Shown: positions 40,065-48,516 of the stretch, piece after piece | How positions within the stretch are numbered: the first letter of the stretch is position 1 | How the letters are laid out: each line of letters begins with the position of its first letter | Program-made: the position numbers and the translations under genes | Origin: Janthinobacterium sp. LM6 | Lineage (GTDB): Bacteria > Pseudomonadota > Gammaproteobacteria > Burkholderiales > Burkholderiaceae_D | Direction: 5' to 3' | Assembly: GCF_002002885.1 (NCBI RefSeq) | Contig: NZ_CP019510.1 | Location: forward strand, 1,364,001-1,428,000 | Length of the DNA: 64,000 bases | Notes under the pieces: generated by a model | What the model was told of the DNA's origin: nothing | Database searches by the model: none | The model's input: the letters and a program-made list of their open reading frames with translations, nothing else

Positions 40065-40424
40065 TTACCACCCGAGGCCTCTCAATTCTTGCCCCAGTTC
40101 ATGCAGGAAAATCAAGAACCGCACTACGACAATGAATGTTGCAGTAAAAAGCAGTCCATATTGTTCACCGATCGTGATTCTTCCTGATTTCCTTAGCTTG
40201 CCCCATGCCCAAATAAACAGGCACAGTGCGATGCACGCAAGCGGGATTTTCAGTGGCCTGTCGTTGAAATCAGGCACGCTGATGCCTGTGAATATCCCAA
40301 TTAACTCAGTCGGGTGATCGATCAGGAGCAGAAAAAAGGCGAGAATCGGGAGAAATCCGATGAGCAGCCCAAGCAGATATGCTTTCTTCTTATTTGCTGC
40401 TTGCTCTGGCAAATGATTCATCAT
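40065..40424 (-). CDS. Small three-helix membrane protein, unknown function
   Basis: A 119-residue protein with three hydrophobic segments (about residues 16-35, 57-74 and 88-107) and short charged loops. No family is recognised. The gene and its flanks (39830-40470) are visibly richer in A+T than the rest of the window, which suggests recent acquisition. Two adjacent ATGs (40424, 40421) could start it. Confidence 0.55.
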   Translation of the reverse strand: MMNHLPEQAANKKKAYLLGLLIGFLPILAFFLLLIDHPTELIGIFTGISVPDFNDRPLKIPLACIALCLFIWAWGKLRKSGRITIGEQYGLLFTATFIVVVRFLIFLHELGQELRGLGW

Positions 40425-40475
40425 GGTATTGATGCTTTCTCAGCAATTGATCGCGTACGAACGCAAAGCATGCGG

Positions 40476-41396
40476 TCAGTGTTCAGCCGTTTGCTTGAGT
40501 TGGCTGACGTCTCTCAGCACCTGTCCATACGATCGATACAAGTTGGCCGCCGGCAGGCGGCCTTGTTGCGCCATGAGCGCATGCACCTGCTGCAGGCGAT
40601 AGAAGGGTACGTGTGGATACTCATGATGCTCGATATGGTAATGGATTCGATGTGGTCCGACGAAAAAAGTTTGCCAGCTGCGCCGTACGACGGTACGCGC
40701 ACTGAATCGCTGATCTTCCGACGCCCTGTAGCCGGCATGCTCGGTGATCGCGCGTATGCGCCCGAACAGCGGTAGCAAGGTCAGCGCTGGCAAGATCCAA
40801 AGCCCGAAATACAGCGCCGCATGTCCCGCCGCCGCGAGCAGGCCGATCATCACGCCCTGCACCGCAACGATACTGGCGATTGCGTAGAACCCCTTGCTGT
40901 GGCCGGCAGCCTTGTGCGGATTGCGGCCACGCTGCCTGGTGCGCACCAGGTTGCGCGCGCTGAGGAAGTAGCCAATGCCGGTGGCATCTTTGAACAAACG
41001 CCACACCAATTCCCTGCGCGTCACGGGGTAGTCGTCGATGCCGAATATGGTGGCGACTGGATCGTCGGCCACCATCGGCGCGCGGTGATGCTGCAAGTGC
41101 CCGCTGCGATAGAAGTCCATCACCAGCAGCAATGGCGCTGCCGCAAACAGCTGGCCTGCGATGTCGTTCAGGCGCCGATACGACAGCAGGGTGCCGTGAG
41201 CGCTTTCATGCATCAGTACGGCTAGCGCGAGCTGGGTGCGGGCGATCAGGATCGCGCTCAGCAGGAACACCAGCGGATGGGAAAGGCGGATAGCTGCGAC
41301 GAAGCAGGCAGCAATCAGTGCCCAGTCAAGTGCGACGGCGAGTAGTGCGCGCGGATTGCTGATCGTTGTGAGATACGCCGGTAATGGGGGCCTCAT
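40476..41396 (-). CDS. Fatty acid desaturase family membrane diiron enzyme
   Basis: A 306-residue membrane protein with the three histidine boxes of the desaturase/hydroxylase superfamily: H63ESAH67, H100LQHH104 and HIEHHEYPH in the C-terminal half. Hydrophobic pairs of helices separate the boxes. It is the last gene of a five-gene leftward run with two glycosyltransferases, so its substrate may be the acyl or sphingoid part of a glycolipid, or a carotenoid- or polyene-like chain. The exact reaction is not known. Confidence 0.83.
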   Translation of the reverse strand: MRPPLPAYLTTISNPRALLAVALDWALIAACFVAAIRLSHPLVFLLSAILIARTQLALAVLMHESAHGTLLSYRRLNDIAGQLFAAAPLLLVMDFYRSGHLQHHRAPMVADDPVATIFGIDDYPVTRRELVWRLFKDATGIGYFLSARNLVRTRQRGRNPHKAAGHSKGFYAIASIVAVQGVMIGLLAAAGHAALYFGLWILPALTLLPLFGRIRAITEHAGYRASEDQRFSARTVVRRSWQTFFVGPHRIHYHIEHHEYPHVPFYRLQQVHALMAQQGRLPAANLYRSYGQVLRDVSQLKQTAEH

Positions 41397-41406
41397 GATG
41401 GACGCC

Positions 41407-42525
41407 TCACCGGTGGACAGACCGCGCGGCCAGCTGGTACAGCACCGCTACCCAGCTCTGCAGGCGTGCGCCGGCTACCGCGCGGCCGTCCGGTGCAGGC
41501 AAGGTGGGGGCGCTTTGTAGCAGATCGGCGCACGCGCTGCACAGGTCTTGGGCGAACGTTGCCACGTCGCCGCGCCAGACGACGATGCGATGTGCCAGCC
41601 CTAGCGCCGCCGCGCGCGCTGCGTTGATTTTCTGCTCCGGCTGCTCGGTTAGCACCAGCACGATGGGCCGACCGTAGACCAGCGCCACCGACAACGCCGC
41701 CATGCCGGGTGCCGAGACGATCAGGTTGCTGGCGGCAGCTTGCCGCACCCAGTCGGCGTCCTGCGCCTCCCATCGCGCGCGTCCGGCATAGCCCTCGCCG
41801 ACCAGCGTTGCGTGCATGCCGGCGAGGCCCAAGCCGGTTTCGACGCCATCGGCCAGGCAGGGGTCGCGGAAATGGGGATTGAGGTAGACGGCTGCGCACG
41901 CCTGCGTGCGCGGCACTGCGGCGTCAAGCAGTGCGGCCACAACGACCGGAGTCGGCAGGCGGAATGTGGTGCCGTCGCAAGTCGCCTCGTAGCTGAAGTC
42001 GTGCTCAATGCGCGCTACGCTGGCGTTGATCTGCCATCCGACGATGCGATGGAACAGGCGTGACAGGATAGTTGGTAGTCGCCCGGAAAAATTGTTTTGG
42101 ACCGCCTGCCGCAAGCTTGCGCCGTAGACGTGTACCACCTTGCCCCGCCATGCCGGCATGCAGCCCATGAATAGCAATGCCGGGTGAAAGGAGTCGTTGA
42201 TGATTAAGTCCGTGCTGCGCAGAGCGACGCGTAGTTGCATGATGTCGCGGTACATCCGCGACGGTCGGAACAGATAGTTGGCGATATTTGCGTCGGTTTT
42301 TGCGGGCAGCATATTTTGCCGGGTGTCGAACTGGACTGCGTAGTGGTGCGACAGTACGTGCGCAGTGATGCCGAAGCCGGCCAGGAAAGCGACCCCTTCG
42401 TCCGATGTGGTCAGTACATCGACATCGGCGCCGTATTTGCGCAACGCATGCGTGAGTAGTTGTGCGCGCATCAGGTGGCCGCGGGCGTCGGCCGTTGCCA
42501 GATAGGTCACCTTGATGGTGTTCAT
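41407..42525 (-). CDS. GT-B-fold glycosyltransferase-like protein
   Basis: A 372-residue protein. The N-terminal YLATADARGHLMRAQLLTHAL opens a Rossmann-like acceptor domain, and the C-terminal SNLIVSAPGMAALSVALVYGRP with LTEQPEQKINAARAAALG resembles the nucleotide-sugar site of MurG-like GT-B enzymes. I chose the ATG at 42525, which overlaps the stop of the preceding gene as ATGA; a GTG at 42540 is the alternative. Sugar donor and acceptor are unknown. It precedes the desaturase by 10 bases. Confidence 0.72.
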   Translation of the reverse strand: MNTIKVTYLATADARGHLMRAQLLTHALRKYGADVDVLTTSDEGVAFLAGFGITAHVLSHHYAVQFDTRQNMLPAKTDANIANYLFRPSRMYRDIMQLRVALRSTDLIINDSFHPALLFMGCMPAWRGKVVHVYGASLRQAVQNNFSGRLPTILSRLFHRIVGWQINASVARIEHDFSYEATCDGTTFRLPTPVVVAALLDAAVPRTQACAAVYLNPHFRDPCLADGVETGLGLAGMHATLVGEGYAGRARWEAQDADWVRQAAASNLIVSAPGMAALSVALVYGRPIVLVLTEQPEQKINAARAAALGLAHRIVVWRGDVATFAQDLCSACADLLQSAPTLPAPDGRAVAGARLQSWVAVLYQLAARSVHR

Positions 42526-43253
42526 GGACGTGCGGGCCACAGCCGCAACGCGGCGCCGGCCAGATACATGATGAGTGCGCTGGATACGCCCCAGGCACGG
42601 TCGATGGCGCGAATCTCATCGAGCAGCGATGCGAGGCTCCCGTGTTCGGACGGCAGCACCAGACGCGCCAGCGTATGCTGGCACAAGCGAACGTGGCGAT
42701 CTTCATCGCTCAGCACGCCAACCAACAGGGGATATAGCGGATGAACTGCGCCAATCAGCGCGCAATGGCGCCGCAGAACGCGGGTGAACGTCTGTTCCGC
42801 ACACAAGCCGATAGCGAAGGCCGGGATGAGGTGGCCTGCGGAAAAGCGGGTACCGTAGCGATGCGCGAGTGTGCGCCATTGCGCGATCTTGCGCAGGGTG
42901 AGCACATCGGGCCGCGCGGACAAAGGCATCGGCGCTATTCCGCCCCGCGCCGTTAGCGCAGCCGCAAACAGCGAAGCATGACGCCGTTCGTCCGCCAGGT
43001 GCTTTTCCATTTGTCGCACCAGCCAGGCCGGCGGCTGGCCCAGCAGGTCAGACTGCAGCGCGATTTCGCTGGCCTCCTCGCCGATCAGATAGATACGTAA
43101 CAGCAGCCGTTCACCGGCCACGCTGGCATGCAGTTGGCGCAGGGCGGCACGCTTGATGCTGTCGACCCAGCGCGCCTGCATGGCCGGCAAGCCGCGTAGT
43201 GGCGGCGCTGCCAAGCGGGCCGGTAGCGGCCATTCATCAGCGTGCAAGCGCAT
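42522..43253 (-). CDS. Ferritin-like diiron protein, unknown reaction
   Basis: A 243-residue, mostly helical protein. Metal-ligand candidates follow the diiron carboxylate order E - ExxH - E - ExxH: glutamates at 59-63 (GEEASE), E89xxH92 in DERRH, E153 in CAEQTF and E184xxH187 in DEDRH. This is the pattern of four-helix diiron oxygenases and oxidases. The ATG at 43253 overlaps the preceding gene by 17 bases; the longer frame to 43337 lies wholly inside that gene. Translational coupling links it to both neighbours. Confidence 0.7.
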   Translation of the reverse strand: MRLHADEWPLPARLAAPPLRGLPAMQARWVDSIKRAALRQLHASVAGERLLLRIYLIGEEASEIALQSDLLGQPPAWLVRQMEKHLADERRHASLFAAALTARGGIAPMPLSARPDVLTLRKIAQWRTLAHRYGTRFSAGHLIPAFAIGLCAEQTFTRVLRRHCALIGAVHPLYPLLVGVLSDEDRHVRLCQHTLARLVLPSEHGSLASLLDEIRAIDRAWGVSSALIMYLAGAALRLWPARP

Positions 43254-44229
43254 CGCCCGCCGCCAGCTGATTGCCCAGTACGAGCCCGATAAAGCTTTGC
43301 TGCAGGAAAGCCGCCGCCGCATCGCCGGCCCCGGCAAAGGCCTGTTGCTGGTCGCCGTAACGCAGGTAGCCCTGGCCGTGCACGGCGCCGATGGTCAGCT
43401 TGTCGCGTGCGGCGAAGCCACGCTTCATCAGCGGCTTGAGCAGCGGCTGGTCGCTCAGGCCGTACAGAAACAGTTCGCGCTGGGCCACGTGGTCGGGGAT
43501 TTTTCCAGTCAGCGCTTCCAGCTCGAATGACCAAGTGCCGTGCGCCAGCAGGCCGCCGGCATTGCCGGCGCTTGGCGGATCGCTGTGCAGCCGTGCGCGC
43601 ATCACCGGCTTGGCTACCTTGCCTGCACCGAGCGCGATGGTGATGTCGGCATCGCCCGTATTCGCGCCGCGGTTGTCGCGTACCTGCACCAGGTGGCTGG
43701 ACAGGCGCGCTGCCAGGGCGGGATCGGACACCAGCTTTATGGCTTGCTCGAACGATACCAACACACGTCGGCCCCTTGCTGCCGGCACGTCCACCAGATA
43801 GGGGTCGATGCGTACCGCGCTGAACGCCCCCTTGACCGGTGTATGCGCATGGCTGCTGACTGACCAGCCGTTTCCGGATTTGCTCAGTATCAGGTGGACG
43901 CTGACCGGTACGCGACGGCCCGCTTCGTCCAGTGCCGAGCCTTGCAACAGCACGTCGCCGACGATGGTCTTTTTGTCATAACGGCGGGCGTTGTTGAAGT
44001 GGATCTGGTGCGAGCTGGTGTCGACTGCTACCGTGGTGAACTGGTCGTCGAGGCCGATGCGGTTGCACATCTCGGCGCGCATGCTCATCTCGGGAAGCGG
44101 GCAGCCGCTGGTTGATGCAAAATAGTGAACGCCACGCCCCTCCAGGTCGGTGGCGCGGGCGCTACCGGTCAGTGCCAGTGCGCTCAGGGCTACCCATTGC
44201 AAGGTGGTGTAGGAACGGTGCAAGGTCAT
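43237..44229 (-). CDS. Exported protein of a glycosyltransferase/desaturase cluster, unknown function
   Basis: A 330-residue protein with a signal peptide (cut after GSARA, about residue 26). The mature part begins with cysteines in STSGCPLP and RAEMCNRIG and is otherwise beta-rich, with no family that I recognise. As the only exported member of a five-gene run it may bind or carry the product across the periplasm. It follows the GT2 gene by 18 bases. Confidence 0.65.
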   Translation of the reverse strand: MTLHRSYTTLQWVALSALALTGSARATDLEGRGVHYFASTSGCPLPEMSMRAEMCNRIGLDDQFTTVAVDTSSHQIHFNNARRYDKKTIVGDVLLQGSALDEAGRRVPVSVHLILSKSGNGWSVSSHAHTPVKGAFSAVRIDPYLVDVPAARGRRVLVSFEQAIKLVSDPALAARLSSHLVQVRDNRGANTGDADITIALGAGKVAKPVMRARLHSDPPSAGNAGGLLAHGTWSFELEALTGKIPDHVAQRELFLYGLSDQPLLKPLMKRGFAARDKLTIGAVHGQGYLRYGDQQQAFAGAGDAAAAFLQQSFIGLVLGNQLAAGDALAR

Positions 44230-44247
44230 GGCAGGGGTTTCCCGTGG

Positions 44248-45282
44248 TTAGCGTTCATGGTAGGACAGCGATTGGGCGTCGGCACTCTCGGCGGCAGCGC
44301 TGCGGATACCCAGGCCCCGGCACAGTGCGCCAAGCATGTCCAGTCCGGAAAAAATTCCGATCAGGGCGACGGCCGCCACCCAGCGCAGGCCGCGCACCGG
44401 CGCTGCATCCTGATGGTTGAGTGCGCGCAGGCTGTACCACAGCCGCGCCGTCAGCACGCAGAGCGGTCCGACAGGGCCGCTATGACCCAGCCATTGCATG
44501 GACCTTGGCAGATAGGTGCGCACCAGGTGGGGCGTCAGGCCGAGCGTGTCCTGTCCGCGCATCCAGCGCAATTTGAGCAGCTCGAAGCGGGTATCGGGCA
44601 GCTTGTGCTCGGTGTGCGCGCGCGCCGCGTAGTGCAGAGCCACGCCCGCGGCTTGGAGGCGCAGGCCCAGCACCTGACAGTGCGCGCGGTACACGCCGTC
44701 GAGTGGCTGATAGCGGTGCTGCGCGAACACCTCGCGCAAGAACACCACATTGTTGGCGTAGAAGTTGCGCGTCGCGCGAGCTTGCAGCTGGCTGGGGAAG
44801 TACATGAAGTCAATCGTGGTGAGGGCGGTGCCTGCCACAGTGGCGGCGTAGCTGGTGCGGCCGGCCACCACTACCGGTGGCGCTGCGTCCGTCAGCGGCG
44901 CGATCAGCTGTTCAAGCCAGTCTTGTTCGGGCTTGCAGTCGGCGTCGGCGAAGCAGACGTAGTCGCAGCGGTCGGCATGGACGGCGTCGAAACCGTCGTT
45001 CTTGGCCTGGTAGTAGCCGGTGCTGGCATTGATCCGCACGAAGTCGATGCTGCGGCCTGCCAGGCGCTCCGCGCTTGTGCGAATGCGCTCGCACAAGCCG
45101 TCGTGCGTGACGACCACTTGCGCGAGTGCGCTCAGTGCTACGCTCTGTTGCGCCAGCAGGCCGATCACATGCAGCAGGCTGGCGCCGGCTGCATCCAAAT
45201 CGGCGCCGCCGCGCAGGTTATTCGTCTCCAATACCAGAGCGGTACGCGCGGCGATGTGTTCATGCGGCATATTGATTTCCAT
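44248..45282 (-). CDS. Family 2 glycosyltransferase
   Basis: A 344-residue GT-A enzyme. An opening LVLETNNLRGG segment leads to the nucleotide fold, YVCFADADCKPEQDWLEQL carries the DxD-type metal motif, and two hydrophobic segments (AVALIGIFSGLDMLGAL near the C-terminus) suggest a membrane tie. It is the first gene of the leftward run of five. Two ATGs, at 45282 and 45270, are possible; the second has GGA at better spacing. Donor and acceptor are unknown. Confidence 0.82.
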   Translation of the reverse strand: MEINMPHEHIAARTALVLETNNLRGGADLDAAGASLLHVIGLLAQQSVALSALAQVVVTHDGLCERIRTSAERLAGRSIDFVRINASTGYYQAKNDGFDAVHADRCDYVCFADADCKPEQDWLEQLIAPLTDAAPPVVVAGRTSYAATVAGTALTTIDFMYFPSQLQARATRNFYANNVVFLREVFAQHRYQPLDGVYRAHCQVLGLRLQAAGVALHYAARAHTEHKLPDTRFELLKLRWMRGQDTLGLTPHLVRTYLPRSMQWLGHSGPVGPLCVLTARLWYSLRALNHQDAAPVRGLRWVAAVALIGIFSGLDMLGALCRGLGIRSAAAESADAQSLSYHER

Positions 45283-45786
45283 TGCCCAAACAAGACGAGG
45301 GCCGTTAATTGGTCAAATCGGCGCATCGTTGTGCGGCCTGCCCCTCAACTCTACCCGGACTCTACAATGATGAGGCCGCTAACCAAGCCAAGCTGCAGGC
45401 GCACGGATTGTATATTCCGACATGCCATTTTGCTTTGCTAGTTCCGAACCCATCTTGTTTTTGGACAATATCATCGTTAGTTTTTTCCGGGGCATGTATG
45501 GAATCAGCTTACTGCCGTCATGCTGGCGAACGGCGGGCCACGGTGATTCATGGAACACCTGTCTTCACGGCCGTATTCTGGTTCGGGCAGGCTGATGCAG
45601 TGCTGTTGACTTGGTAATATTTGCTTCTACGCTATCAGCCGAAGCCGGCCGATTGGTGCTGGGGGCGATTCCGGCCACACCGAGCCAGAGGAGTTCAGTT
45701 GAGATTGTTTATGCGTTGTGTCGCGCTGCTGACAAAGCCCAGTAACTGTGGCTTTTCTAAGTTCTTGATTTGCAAAAAAAGAAATT
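45283..45786. other. Intergenic region between the glycosyltransferase operon and tRNA-Pro
   Basis: About 500 bases without a convincing gene. A plus-strand frame of about 100 codons (45309-45617) has no ribosome site and odd composition. The promoter of the leftward operon should lie here; GGAATATACAATCC near 45415-45430 (minus strand) is a possible -10 region, with no clear -35. A T-run on the minus strand just beyond the tRNA 3' end (near 45775-45782) may help end the tRNA transcript. Confidence 0.4.
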
Positions 45787-45863
45787 TGGTCGGGGTGAGA
45801 GGATTCGAACCTCCGGCCTCTGCGTCCCGAACGCAGCGCTCTACCAGGCTGAGCCACACCCCG
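45787..45863 (-). tRNA. tRNA-Pro (anticodon CGG), CCA encoded
   Basis: The minus strand folds into a full cloverleaf. CGGGGTG at the 5' end pairs with CACCCCG near the 3' end. The D-arm is GGCTCAGCCTGGTAGAGC. The anticodon stem CTGCG/CGCAG encloses TTCGGGA, giving anticodon CGG, and GGTTCGAATCC forms the T-loop region. A and CCA follow at 45790-45787, so the CCA end is encoded. Length is 77 bases. Confidence 0.95.
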
Positions 45864-45917
45864 CTTTCCTTCATTACAGCAGATGGCGGGGTGGCTTTCA
45901 AGCGGCTGCATCAAGGT

Positions 45918-48011
45918 CTATTTCTTTTCCTGCTGCGCCTTCCTGATGTCCGCTTCGCTTACTTTCTTGGCTGGCGCGTTCGTTGTCGGCGAGGCAGGGG
46001 CCTTGCGGGTGGCGTTCGCTTGCGCCATGACGGCGGCGCAGTCCGTGTCGGGCGCCTTGTCGACGTTGACGAGCGGCAGCAGGGCGGCCAGCGGCGTGAC
46101 GACGGTGGCCAGGGCCACGGCGGCGCCCGCTTTCAGGGCCAGCGGGCCTTTTTGCGGACCCACGTCCGGGTTCTTGAACGTGCCTTTCGCATACAGCGGC
46201 GTGCGCAGGGTGATGATGCGTGCGCCCTTGGTGCGTGGGCGCACATCGAGGTCCAGGGTTTCGCGGGCCAGGTTGACGTTGCCCGTGACATTCACGACGG
46301 CCGTGTCCGTGTCGAGCACGAAGCGGCGCACGTCGGCCTGACCGTTCGTGACGGCGAAGTCGCTGGCCATGCAATTCAGGTGCACTTGCTTGTCGCCAAA
46401 GATTTTTACGAAGACGGCGTTGGCCAGGTTCAGGCCGGCCAGTTCCAGCATGAACTGGCTGACGGAGCCTTCGCTGACGGTGGCCGCCAGTTCGCCGTTC
46501 GCGCTGGCCAGCATGGCCGAGACGGAGTTGCCGTGGCCCGTCAGTGCCGCGTCGCCATACACTTCGCCGAAGCTCGCTTGCATGGATTGCAGCTTGGGAA
46601 ACAGTTCGCGAATTTTGAGGTGACGCGCCGCCACCTTGGCTTGCGCGGCGATGGTCTTTTGACGGCCGTCGAGCGTGATATTCGAGGTGATGTCGCCGCC
46701 GGCCATGCCGAAGTTGAGCGGCGTCAAACTCAACACCTTGTCTTTCATATGGATATGGGCGACGATATCGTTGAATGGAATGTCGTGCGTGCGCACCAGT
46801 TTCTTGCCCGTGAATTTTACGTCGGCATCGAGCGCATTCCATTTGGCCGTGTTGAACTGTTCCACAGGCAAGGCTTTGTTGTCTGGCTGCACGGGTGCCT
46901 TGCCGCGCGCCTGTTTTTGCGCATTGCTGTCGGCGCCGATGGTGGGACCCAGGTCTTCCAGGCGCAATTGCTGCGACGTCACTTCGCCGCGCAGCAGGGG
47001 ACGCGGCTGGCGCGGCAAGTATTGCAGGGTGCCGGCCAGGTCGCTCTGGCCCACCGTGCCCTTGAAGTCTTGATAGGTCCAGTTCCAGGTGGCGCCGTCT
47101 TTCTTGCCCAGCAGGCGTCCCCTGGTGGCGTAGTCCGGCGTTTCCGGCAGCAGCACGCCCGTCAGCGGATACAGGTCGGCCATGCTGGCGCCGGCCAGGC
47201 TCAGCTGCAAATCGATGCCGGACAAGGAGCGCGGGTCCGTCAGGGTGCCGTCGATGCTGGCCTTGTTCTTGCCCAGCACGGCATGTGCCTGCACGGGATA
47301 AACGGTGTTGTTATCGGTCAAGGACAGCACGGCGCCCGCCTTGCCGCCGCCCGTCACGGGCGCCTTGCGATAGGTTCCGCCCAGGGTGAATTCGATGCCG
47401 TATTTTTGCACGGGCGCGTTGCCTGGCGCGTCGCCCGGCGTCGCATCGGGCGCCGTCGAGCTGACTTTGGCGTGCACGTCCAGCGCGATGCCCTCGTCCA
47501 GATAACGGATGGTGCCGTCGCCGAAGGCCATGCGCTGGATTTCCACGTCCCATGCCGAAGGGCCGTTATCCTTGAAGGTCCAGCTGTTGCTGCCGTCGGC
47601 GCGCCGTTGCAGGGCGATGTTCGGCGCGTCGAGCGCCAGGTCCGTCAGCACGAGCTTGTGCTGCAGCAAGGGTAATGGATGCAGGGCCACGTCGATGCGT
47701 TTTGCACTGGCCAGTTGCGGGCCGGCCGTGGCCCAGTCCGGGTTGCTCATGCGCACGTCCTGCGCACTGATGATGGGCCGCGGCACGTAGCGGCGCCAGC
47801 CGGGCTCCGTTTTCAGCCCTTGCTTCCATTTCACCTGCAAATCGCCGCCGATGACGAAGGTACGGCCCGTGCTTTCCGACACCTTCTCGTTGATGTAGGG
47901 GCGCGCGCGGTTCCAGTCGAAAGTCAGCACAAAGATGACCACGATGGCAACCAGGGCCAGCAGGGCGGCCAGGCTCCAGCCGAGGATTTTCAGGGGTGTC
48001 GAGCGTGTCAT
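45918..48011 (-). CDS. AsmA-family envelope protein
   Basis: A 697-residue protein with one N-terminal membrane helix (about residues 9-31) and a long beta-rich periplasmic body of the AsmA type, thought to help lipid movement between membranes. WNRARPYINEKVSESTGR after the helix and the GxVTPLAALLP region near the C-terminus fit the family. The last 50 residues are rich in Ala, Pro and Lys. It is divergent from arsR. Confidence 0.85.
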   Translation of the reverse strand: MTRSTPLKILGWSLAALLALVAIVVIFVLTFDWNRARPYINEKVSESTGRTFVIGGDLQVKWKQGLKTEPGWRRYVPRPIISAQDVRMSNPDWATAGPQLASAKRIDVALHPLPLLQHKLVLTDLALDAPNIALQRRADGSNSWTFKDNGPSAWDVEIQRMAFGDGTIRYLDEGIALDVHAKVSSTAPDATPGDAPGNAPVQKYGIEFTLGGTYRKAPVTGGGKAGAVLSLTDNNTVYPVQAHAVLGKNKASIDGTLTDPRSLSGIDLQLSLAGASMADLYPLTGVLLPETPDYATRGRLLGKKDGATWNWTYQDFKGTVGQSDLAGTLQYLPRQPRPLLRGEVTSQQLRLEDLGPTIGADSNAQKQARGKAPVQPDNKALPVEQFNTAKWNALDADVKFTGKKLVRTHDIPFNDIVAHIHMKDKVLSLTPLNFGMAGGDITSNITLDGRQKTIAAQAKVAARHLKIRELFPKLQSMQASFGEVYGDAALTGHGNSVSAMLASANGELAATVSEGSVSQFMLELAGLNLANAVFVKIFGDKQVHLNCMASDFAVTNGQADVRRFVLDTDTAVVNVTGNVNLARETLDLDVRPRTKGARIITLRTPLYAKGTFKNPDVGPQKGPLALKAGAAVALATVVTPLAALLPLVNVDKAPDTDCAAVMAQANATRKAPASPTTNAPAKKVSEADIRKAQQEKK

Positions 48012-48109
48012 GGGATGCCGATCGCAGTGATTTTTTCATCAAAGTAGACCGATAAGCCATGACAGTCGGTGCGCTAGGTTACGTAAGATAGGTAGCCAAG
48101 GCGTGTGGC

Positions 48110-48142
48110 TTGAAATGATTCAATAATTCGACTATTATTGAA
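48110..48142 (+). promoter_or_regulatory. arsR promoter with overlapping ArsR operator; transcript probably leaderless
   Basis: TTGAAA (48110-48115) and TATTAT (48133-48138) have exactly 17 bases between them and make a good sigma-70 promoter. A perfect inverted repeat, TTCAATAAT-N6-ATTATTGAA (48119-48142), covers the spacer and -10, as an ArsR operator would. Transcription would start about 48144-48146, at the ATG itself (48145), and no true ribosome site exists, so the arsR mRNA is likely leaderless. Confidence 0.75.
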
Positions 48143-48144
48143 GT

Positions 48145-48516
48145 ATGGAAAATACAGAGCAAATAGCGAGCGCAGCGACACCGCTGACGAGTACTTCCGC
48201 CATCGTGGCCCTGGCGGCGCTGGCACAGGAATCGCGGCTGGCCGTGTTCCGCCTGCTGGTGCAAGCGGGGCCGCAAGGCATGGCGGCGACGAAAATCGCC
48301 GAAGCGCTGGCCATTGCGCCCTCGTCGCTGTCGTTTCACTTGAAAGAACTGGCGCACGCCAATCTGGTAACGGCAAGCAAGGCGGGCCGTTCCATCATCT
48401 ATGCGGCCAACTATGCGGGCATGAACGGCTTGCTGGCCTTTTTGACCGAGAACTGCTGCGCTGGCGCGTCTTGCTGCGTCAGCGAACCACATTTACTGAA
48501 GGACATCACGACATGA
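48145..48516 (+). CDS. arsR: ArsR-family arsenic-responsive repressor
   Basis: A 123-residue winged-helix repressor (helix-turn-helix AATKIAEALAIAPSSLSFHLKEL, about residues 51-73 with the core SSLSFHL). The C-terminus carries cysteine pairs in ENCCAGASCC that could bind As(III) or another thiophilic ion; the usual CxC in the DNA-binding helix is absent. It overlaps arsC by 4 bases (ATGA). Its operator palindrome lies directly upstream at 48119-48142. Confidence 0.9.
   Translation: MENTEQIASAATPLTSTSAIVALAALAQESRLAVFRLLVQAGPQGMAATKIAEALAIAPSSLSFHLKELAHANLVTASKAGRSIIYAANYAGMNGLLAFLTENCCAGASCCVSEPHLLKDITT

Noticed and set aside
45309-45617. Plus-strand frame of about 100 codons in the gap before tRNA-Pro
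   Set aside because: No ribosome site, cysteine-rich erratic composition and no family likeness.
45621-47675. Plus-strand open frame of 684 codons opposite the AsmA gene and across the tRNA
   Set aside because: It runs through tRNA-Pro and antisense to the AsmA gene, and its product is Gly/Arg/His-rich with no domain; a shadow frame.
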